From Opitutia bacterium UBA7350 (GTDB taxonomy: Bacteria; Verrucomicrobiota; Verrucomicrobiia; Opitutales; Coraliomargaritaceae), in the NCBI GenBank assembly GCA_949524905.1, contig CATINC010000013.1, positions 62,001 through 126,000 of the forward strand: a DNA stretch of 64,000 nucleotides. The letters run 5' to 3'. Within the stretch, counting starts at the first letter, position 1. Every line of letters begins with the position of its first letter. Positions 58,223-64,000 of this stretch are shown piece by piece. A model generated the notes under the pieces. It was not told the origin of the DNA. It did not search any database and saw nothing but the letters and a program-made list of their open reading frames with translations. A program made the position numbers and the translations under genes.

Positions 58223-60075
58223 AGAAAATAATCTACAGTCTCGCCGCGCTCCTCGTCCTTTTAGTCCTCGGTCGTTATATGCGCCCCGCCACGCAGGAAT
58301 CGGGCTATGACCTCGCGGGTTTTGCGGAACTCCCCGTACAGGTCGGCGGCCGCATCAAGCCCCTCGATTCCGTCGCACGCAATACCCTCCTCGTCCTCGC
58401 CGCCCGTCAAAAAGTTGAAACCCTCGACGGACAAATCCTCAGCCCGATCGAATGGTTCCTCGACCTCACCATGCGCCCCGAGCGCGCCGACACCCACCCC
58501 GTCTTCAAAATTGAATTCCCAGACGATCTCGGACTCGACGGTCTTTACCAACCAGGCAAACGCCACTACTCCTTCAACGACCTGCGCCCTCACTTCGAGA
58601 CGATCAACCAACGGTTTCGTGAGATTGATCCCGAGCCAAAAAAACGAGACGCCTATCAGCGCCAAATCGCCGAACTCAACAACGGTCTCAGCCTTTATCA
58701 CCGAGTCATGCATTCTCTGCACCCGATCGGTGAACCACAACGCCTCGATCAACTCGCCGACGAATACCGCAGCTACCTCAGCCTCCTGCAACCCGCCATG
58801 GCGGAACTGCGCAAACAAAAAGACGGCGAAAATTATGATGCCGAACTTGTCAAAACCTTCCTCGGTTTCGGTGAAGATTACATTCGCCTTTCTCAAACGG
58901 CTCAGCTTCGCATCATTCCCCCGCCTGCTCCCATCGATCCCATGGAAGATTGGTTTAACCTAGGTGACGAACTCCTCAACGTCATTCAAACAGGACAACT
59001 GAGCCCTTACGCCATGAGCTACGCCGGCCTCACCATGGCCTATCGCGCTGGAGATGCCACCACCTTTAACCAAACCCTAAGCGAACTTCTTCAACGCGTC
59101 ACGGCTGACTTCCCCGACGACATTGGGCGTGTCCACTTCGAGCGCCTCTTTAACGCCAGTCAACCTTTTGCCATCGCCATCGAGCTCTACGTCCTCGTCT
59201 TCATTTTCATTTGTATTTCATGGCTTCGCTGGCCTGCCACCCTTGGCAAAGCCGCCTTCTGGATTCTATGCCTCGCCTTTGCCCTCCACACCTTTGGACT
59301 CGCGGCACGCATGTATATTCAGGAGCGCCCGCCCGTCACCAACCTCTACTCATCAGCGGTATTTGTGGGCTGGGGCGCCGTCCTCCTCGGTGCCTTCCTT
59401 GAAAAATTTCACCGCAACGGCATCGGTGGCGCCATGGCAGCCCTTGTTGGCTTTTCAACCCTCATCATAGCCCACCACCTCGCTATGACAGGCGATACCC
59501 TCGAAATGATGCGCGCCGTTCTTGATTCCAATTTTTGGCTGGCGACCCATGTCATCATTATCACCCTTGGCTATTCCGCCATGTTTTTTGCCGGAGCACT
59601 AGCGATCGCCTTCATTTTTCTAGGGCTCCTTCGGCGCAGCTTCGACAAATCCGCTGCCCGTTCCCTCACCGGCATGGTTTATGGTATCACTTGCTTTGCC
59701 GCCCTCTTCAGCCTCGTCGGCACCATTCTTGGCGGCATCTGGGCCGACCAAAGCTGGGGACGCTTCTGGGGCTGGGACCCCAAAGAAAACGGCGCCCTCA
59801 TGATCGTCATCATGTGCGCCATCACCCTCCACGCCCGCTGGGGCGGTATCGCCCGTGAGCGCGGCATCATGGCCCTCGCCATCCTCGGCAACATCGTTAC
59901 CGCCTGGTCCTGGTTTGGCACCAACCTCCTCGGAGTCGGACTCCATTCCTACGGCTTCACCGACAGCGGCTTCCTCTGGATGTGCGCCTTCGCCCTCAGC
60001 CAACTCCTATGCATCGCCTTTGCCTACATTCCGAGTCGTTACTGGCGCAGTGAATTCGGGCAATCACAACCGTAA
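58219..60075 (+). CDS. ccsA: Cytochrome c haem-attachment protein CcsA/ResC
   Basis: A 618-residue protein of the HemY/CcsA haem-handling family; the start is GTG at 58219. A membrane anchor near residue 10 and a large periplasmic region (30-320) precede the eight-helix core, beginning YVLVFIFICISWLRWPATLG. The WWD-type signature is SWGRFWGWDPKENGALMIVI, and conserved His residues lie in TLIIAHHLAMTG and LGVGLHSYGF. The long N-terminal periplasmic part resembles that of fused ResB/CcsA proteins. It joins haem to Cys-x-x-Cys-His sites. Confidence 0.92.
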   Translation: MKKIIYSLAALLVLLVLGRYMRPATQESGYDLAGFAELPVQVGGRIKPLDSVARNTLLVLAARQKVETLDGQILSPIEWFLDLTMRPERADTHPVFKIEFPDDLGLDGLYQPGKRHYSFNDLRPHFETINQRFREIDPEPKKRDAYQRQIAELNNGLSLYHRVMHSLHPIGEPQRLDQLADEYRSYLSLLQPAMAELRKQKDGENYDAELVKTFLGFGEDYIRLSQTAQLRIIPPPAPIDPMEDWFNLGDELLNVIQTGQLSPYAMSYAGLTMAYRAGDATTFNQTLSELLQRVTADFPDDIGRVHFERLFNASQPFAIAIELYVLVFIFICISWLRWPATLGKAAFWILCLAFALHTFGLAARMYIQERPPVTNLYSSAVFVGWGAVLLGAFLEKFHRNGIGGAMAALVGFSTLIIAHHLAMTGDTLEMMRAVLDSNFWLATHVIIITLGYSAMFFAGALAIAFIFLGLLRRSFDKSAARSLTGMVYGITCFAALFSLVGTILGGIWADQSWGRFWGWDPKENGALMIVIMCAITLHARWGGIARERGIMALAILGNIVTAWSWFGTNLLGVGLHSYGFTDSGFLWMCAFALSQLLCIAFAYIPSRYWRSEFGQSQP

Positions 60076-60118
60076 TGCCGCAATACTGCGACTGAAACAC
60101 TTCAACCATCCCCACAGT

Positions 60119-61042
60119 CTAAGCCCTTGGGTGCGCCTGCCGGTGCGCTTCTTTTAAGCGGGCCACCGAAACATGGGTATACACCTGTGTGGTTGAAAGA
60201 CTTGCATGACCCAGGAGTTCCTGCACGGAGCGCAGGTCCGCACCGTGGTCGAGCAAGTGCGTCGCGAAACTGTGCCGTAATTTATGCGGTGTCATATCAA
60301 GCGGGAGCCCCGCCGCACACAAATGCGTCTTTAGCATTTGCTGAACCTGCGTTGGTTGTAAACGTTTACCCTGCAGCGTAAAAACCGCCGGCGCAGACGC
60401 GCTCGTATCGGCACCACTTAATTCCAAAAACCGCTTTAAGCACTTCAAGGCAACTTGACCCAACGGGCAAAGCCGTTCCTTTCCACCCTTACCCAATACG
60501 CGTGCGACTCCTTGATCCATATCAATTTGCCCAAGACTCAAAGCACATAATTCACTGACCCGCAAACCGCCACCATACAACAACTCTAAAATGACGGAAT
60601 CGCGCAAGGCCGTAAAATCATCCATCTCCCCTGCTTGATATAGTTTTGCCGGCGCTTCCAAGAGTGCCCACATTTGTGCCTCCGTCAAAAATTTCGGCAG
60701 GGGTTTTTCCAACTTAGGCAAACTCACTCCCATGAAAGGATTTGAGCTTACCTTACCTTGCTGGCGCAAATATCGATACAACCCTCGTAAACCGGAGACG
60801 TGGTTATGAATCGTGCGCCGGCCCAATCCACGCCGCAAATCCACTAGGTACGAACGTACCACCCGGGGCGTCACTGAAGCAAAATCTCCACCCCAACTTG
60901 CTTCGGCACACAGCCATTTAATAAAGCGTTCTCCTGACTTACGATAATTTCGCAAGGTGTAATCCGAGACCCGCCGTTCCAATTTCAAATGAGCACAGAA
61001 ACCCACCAAATCGGGATGCTCTGCTGCGCTGGTCTTTGCCAT
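60119..61042 (-). CDS. Tyrosine recombinase XerC/XerD-like
   Basis: A 307-residue tyrosine recombinase. The N-terminal SAM-like domain includes SDYTLRNYRKSGERFIKWLC. The catalytic residues of the C-terminal domain are visible: first Arg in LLYGGGLRVSELCALSLGQI, Lys in VLGKGGKERLCPL, HKLRHSFATHLLDHGADLRS (His and Arg), LLGHASLSTTQVYTHVSVAR (His and Tyr). It resolves chromosome dimers at dif in the Xer role. It lies 6 bases after parA on the same strand. Confidence 0.9.
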   Translation of the reverse strand: MAKTSAAEHPDLVGFCAHLKLERRVSDYTLRNYRKSGERFIKWLCAEASWGGDFASVTPRVVRSYLVDLRRGLGRRTIHNHVSGLRGLYRYLRQQGKVSSNPFMGVSLPKLEKPLPKFLTEAQMWALLEAPAKLYQAGEMDDFTALRDSVILELLYGGGLRVSELCALSLGQIDMDQGVARVLGKGGKERLCPLGQVALKCLKRFLELSGADTSASAPAVFTLQGKRLQPTQVQQMLKTHLCAAGLPLDMTPHKLRHSFATHLLDHGADLRSVQELLGHASLSTTQVYTHVSVARLKEAHRQAHPRA

Positions 61043-61048
61043 CCCTGG

Positions 61049-61834
61049 TTACCGCTTGAGTTTGAACCGTTCGACGACCTCATCCGCAAAATAACCGTAA
61101 GCATGCGCTCCATTACAATCCGGATCATATTCAAAAATCGATTGCCCAAAACTCGGCGCCTCACTTAAACGAATCGAGCGCGGTATCATACTGCGAAAAA
61201 CCAGTTCATCAAAATGTTTCCGCACTTCACCCACCACCTGGTGTGCTAGGTTCGTGCGTTGGTCAAACATCGTCATCAAAATACCACCCAACTCGATCCC
61301 TTCGTTGACTCCAGCATCCCTTAACTTATCGACTACTTTAAGAATCTGACCCAGACCTTCCATGGCGAGGTATTCGCATTGTAATGCGATCAATAAATAG
61401 TCCGCCGCGGCTAAACTGTTCATCGAAAGCATCCCCAGCGCAGGCGGGCAGTCCAAAACCACCGCATCATAATCGCCTGAAGCACGCAAGGGCGCCAACA
61501 CTTCACGTAATTGCAAAAGGTAATTTTCCCGTTGCACCAATTCAATTTCTATCGCGGCCATATCCACCTCTGATGGTATCAAAAACAAATTTCCACTCGC
61601 ACCAACCGGTTGTACTTTCTGAAGCGCAGTTCCCTCGCCACACAGCGGCCCATACAAACTCGCCCCTTCATGTTTTTCCAAGCCCAGCCCACTTGTGGCA
61701 TTTGCCTGCGGATCTAAATCCACCAGCACCGTCCGCACCCCCCGTTCCGCTAGCGCATAGCAAAGATTGATCGCAGTCGTGGTCTTACCGACCCCGCCCT
61801 TTTGATTCGCAATTGTAAATACAGTAGCAGACAT
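61049..61834 (-). CDS. parA: ParA/Soj-type partition ATPase
   Basis: A 261-residue ParA ATPase for chromosome partition. The deviant Walker A is ANQKGGVGKTTTAINLCYAL, with VLVDLDPQANATSGLGLEKH (Walker A prime), VVLDCPPALGMLSMNSLAAA (Walker B), and IPRSIRLSEAPSFGQSIFEY, the family end. These proteins bind DNA nonspecifically when bound to ATP and move ParB-parS complexes. parB normally follows; here a Xer recombinase gene follows instead. Confidence 0.95.
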   Translation of the reverse strand: MSATVFTIANQKGGVGKTTTAINLCYALAERGVRTVLVDLDPQANATSGLGLEKHEGASLYGPLCGEGTALQKVQPVGASGNLFLIPSEVDMAAIEIELVQRENYLLQLREVLAPLRASGDYDAVVLDCPPALGMLSMNSLAAADYLLIALQCEYLAMEGLGQILKVVDKLRDAGVNEGIELGGILMTMFDQRTNLAHQVVGEVRKHFDELVFRSMIPRSIRLSEAPSFGQSIFEYDPDCNGAHAYGYFADEVVERFKLKR

Positions 61835-61955
61835 GCCACAAATCTAGCCCGCCCTTCACGGGCGTAAAGCAGAAAGGGATCTGCATTCTAAATCACATCG
61901 CAACTTTTAAGGTTGAACTCCATCATCTGCCTTACTTAATTATAAGACTTGGCAT

Positions 61956-62046
<91 letters not shown>

Positions 62047-62091
62047 TTTGTTAACCGATTTCCTTCGATCCCACTAAGCGCGATTATTTAC

Positions 62092-63663
62092 ATGCGCAAC
62101 TTGCTCCTGATTCTTTACTCACTCGGCCTTACGGTGAGCTTCTCGTCCTCCGTAGATGCGGCAGATGATTCACGACTCAAGATGTATTACGGACTCGCAG
62201 AAGGTCATTATTCAAGTGGTAATTTTCCAGCAGCTGATAAAGTCATCCAAGAGATTCTCCGTCTCGACCCCAAGCATACGGGTGCACTTGAGCTCGAAAC
62301 TCGCATCCTTTTAGAGCGTGACTCGGACATAAGAAATTCCGCACGCACAGAGGTCACCCTTCGTGCGATTGATGAGAGTCTTTCGCAAGCAGCAGACCTA
62401 AGTTCCCTCGATACCGTAAAACTCCGCTTAGCGCGCGCGCGACTCCTGACCAGCTCCGGCGAAACTGAGGCGGCTATCCAAGAGCTCCAACAACTGACTC
62501 GCCAATACCCTGACTACCTCGAGGCCACCCTCACCCTCGTCGCCCTTTACTCCGTCGCTAACCGTTGGCAATCCGTAGAGCAACTCATACCCACCATTGC
62601 CGCACAACCTGCCCTATTAGACGTGGCACTCTATCTAGAAGGCCGCAGCGCTTTTGCGCGAGGTCGCATCGGTCGCGCTCGAGCAAAGTTTGAAGCCGCC
62701 CTACAAAAACAACCCGCCCAGGCTAATCGCTTGAGCCCTTCGCTTTATTTTTACCGCAGTCAATGTCTCGATGCACTCAAACGGCCTGATGAAGCCCACG
62801 CTGATCTTTTAAAAGCAATCGATTCCGACTACCGCCCCGAAAGCACCGAGGAAGCACTCACCGCCGCCCGCGCCCTCCTGAGGCACGGCGAACCCGCCCG
62901 CGCCATCACCCTCCTAGAAGCCCTTACCCTTAACCAACTGAATACCAGCACCGATGCCTGGAACCTTCTGGGGCGCGCCCACCGGCAAGAAAACGCCATC
63001 GCTCTTGCCATCAGCGCCTTCAATGAATCTCTTCGCCTGCAGCCTGAACAAGCGGTCACGCTCGCGCTTCGTGCCGGTCTCCTTCGTCAAATAAATGACC
63101 TAGATGGGGCTCTGACCGATTACCAAAAAGCCATTCTCTTGGATGCTCAAAACCCTGCCCTTCGCTACGCCTACGGGCTCACTCTTCTGCAATACGGGCA
63201 AATTCCTGCCGCTGCTCAAGCACTCGATTTCGCCGCAGAGCTGCTACCAAAAGAAAGCGAGATTCGTCTCCTGTCCGCCCTCTTGCGGTTTACCCAAAAA
63301 GAGCATTCTCAGGCACGCCACTCCCTTGAACAATATTTCCTGCAGGAATCTCAACCCGCCACCACCGCCCATCAACTCGCTTACCTCCTTGAACTAAAAA
63401 CCGCCATCGGCGGAACCAGTGATTTTACTCGCTATTGCGAGGGTGAACTCAGCCGCAAGGAATTGCTCGACCTCGCTGGTCGCGCCTCTTCACCCCGCAC
63501 CGCCCGTCAACAAATTGCTGCCATCGCCTTCTTTATGGCCCACAGCCAACACACGCTCAAAGATCCAAGTGATCAAACTGAACTCCTAAAAATCGCAGCT
63601 GATAATGGTTCTCTATATCAACCCGAGGCACTCTGTGCCCGTTGGCTACTCGGTTTACCTTAA
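62092..63663 (+). CDS. Exported TPR-repeat protein
   Basis: About 523 residues from the ATG at 62092, 45 bases after tRNA-Ser. A longer open frame through the tRNA is not a real start. Residues 1-24 are a signal peptide (LLLILYSLGLTVSFSSS) ending near VDAADDS. The rest is a series of TPR-like helices (for example HYSSGNFPAADKVIQEILRL, DGALTDYQKAILLDAQNPAL). It resembles periplasmic scaffolds; no catalytic domain is seen. The second TPR protein of the window (2912-4513) is not closely related by eye. Confidence 0.75.
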   Translation: MRNLLLILYSLGLTVSFSSSVDAADDSRLKMYYGLAEGHYSSGNFPAADKVIQEILRLDPKHTGALELETRILLERDSDIRNSARTEVTLRAIDESLSQAADLSSLDTVKLRLARARLLTSSGETEAAIQELQQLTRQYPDYLEATLTLVALYSVANRWQSVEQLIPTIAAQPALLDVALYLEGRSAFARGRIGRARAKFEAALQKQPAQANRLSPSLYFYRSQCLDALKRPDEAHADLLKAIDSDYRPESTEEALTAARALLRHGEPARAITLLEALTLNQLNTSTDAWNLLGRAHRQENAIALAISAFNESLRLQPEQAVTLALRAGLLRQINDLDGALTDYQKAILLDAQNPALRYAYGLTLLQYGQIPAAAQALDFAAELLPKESEIRLLSALLRFTQKEHSQARHSLEQYFLQESQPATTAHQLAYLLELKTAIGGTSDFTRYCEGELSRKELLDLAGRASSPRTARQQIAAIAFFMAHSQHTLKDPSDQTELLKIAADNGSLYQPEALCARWLLGLP

Positions 63664-63762
63664 ATATAAGTCTCCCTTTTTACTTGCCCTACACCCTACA
63701 ATTGTATTCTTTCTCACACTTAGCGTAAGAGTGCGTGTTGTGAAGCGCTCACTCCTCAACTT

Positions 63763-63845
63763 CCTGCTATAGGCAGGTTCAACGGTTCCAGTGGCCTCTA
63801 GGCGACTGGATCGACCCCGAAAGCTCGGCGTCCAAAGTTGTGAAC
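63763..63845 (+). promoter_or_regulatory. Structured leader of rpsO
   Basis: Three hairpins are seen: CCTGC/GCAGG (63763-63777), CCAGT with inner CCT paired to AGG and ACTGG (63788-63809), and GAC-CCGA with TCGG-GTC (63813-63832). GTTCAAC (63778-63784) can also pair with GTTGTGAAC (63837-63845), closing a multi-branch fold just before the start codon. S15 is known to regulate its own mRNA through such leaders. Confidence 0.45.
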
Positions 63846-63859
63846 TAACATCCCATCAT

Positions 63860-64000
63860 ATGTCAGAAGATACTACTGTAGATAAAGAAGCCATCATTAA
63901 GGAATTCGGTGAAAATGAAAACGACACCGGCTCCTGTGAAGTTCAAATCGCGCTCCTAACGGCGCGTGTTAAACACCTCACCGAGCATTTGCGCACCCAC
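63860..64000 (+). CDS. rpsO: Ribosomal protein S15 (partial)
   Basis: The first 47 residues of S15 are visible, from the ATG at 63860 to the right edge. [20 protein letters not shown], then [16 protein letters not shown], are the helix 1 and 2 region of the family, where TGS-x-E-VQ is strongly conserved and contacts 16S rRNA. S15 is a primary binder of the 30S central domain. The C-terminal half, with the LVxxRRxLL motif, is outside the window. No good Shine-Dalgarno precedes the ATG; the leader structure may control entry. Confidence 0.93.
   Translation, partial: MSEDTTVDKEAIIKEFGENENDTGSCEVQIALLTARVKHLTEHLRTH

Overview
The window looks like a chromosomal segment of a Verrucomicrobiota bacterium, most likely class Opitutae (Puniceicoccales/Opitutales-like). 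The evidence is indirect: a very large TonB-dependent receptor of the style common there, a separate CimA-type citramalate synthase, an RpoD with a lysine/alanine-rich tail, both GlnRS and GltX, ResB/CcsA (system II) cytochrome c maturation, and many small predicted lipoproteins. No marker gene here fixes the taxonomy. I see no prophage, insertion sequence, CRISPR array or classical defence island; gene content is mostly housekeeping.

Layout. 1-4.5 kb: a partial gene for a fused PTS-EIIA / pyruvate-kinase-C-like / diadenylate cyclase protein (c-di-AMP synthesis), a solitary nuoA, a DUF362-like exported protein and a TPR lipoprotein. 4.5-9.3 kb: dnaG (zinc ligands largely lost), rpoD, a small lipoprotein and tatA on the + strand. 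9.3-13.7 kb: cimA, a fusA copy and an RRM RNA-binding protein, with terminators. 13.9-18.1 kb, mostly minus: tRNA-Val, hemN, tRNA-Gly, a PstS-like binding protein and an orphan NtrC-type regulator. 18.2-23.9 kb, plus: htpG, ppk1, tRNA-Thr, galM and a small unknown. 24-29.2 kb: DUF2062 protein, Fpg glycosylase, and a lipid-modification cluster (NTF2-like lipoprotein divergent from a CFA-synthase-like methyltransferase, FAD oxidoreductase and DUF1365 protein). 29.2-41.2 kb, minus except tRNA-Leu: ahcY-metK, an HTH-metallo-beta-lactamase fusion overlapping an NhaC-type antiporter, a membrane-anchored coiled-coil protein, trpS, galK, glnS, gltX.

41.4-48 kb is the most accessory stretch: a 1297-residue TonB-dependent receptor overlapping a secreted partner gene, the decayed C-terminus of a second receptor, a tandem pair of paralogous two-helix membrane proteins with a terminator and a two-hairpin leader, and tRNA-Cys. 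48.1-55.1 kb, minus: glgP, an ATP-grasp-like protein coupled to prfB (which carries the classical programmed +1 frameshift), a gene relic, and a GlcD-type oxidase. 55.2-60.1 kb, plus: ychF, a lipoprotein, resB and ccsA. 60.1-61.8 kb: a parA-xer pair on the minus strand. The window ends with tRNA-Ser, a TPR protein, and the start of rpsO behind a structured leader.

How they connect: metK and ahcY make and recycle the methyl-donor cycle that the CFA-like methyltransferase uses; dnaG-rpoD is a remnant of the macromolecular synthesis operon; the lipoprotein-resB-ccsA block is one cytochrome c maturation operon; galM and galK are separate pieces of the Leloir pathway. The strongest candidates for something little described are the EIIA-DAC fusion, the zinc-less DnaG, and the paired small membrane proteins with their hairpin leader.
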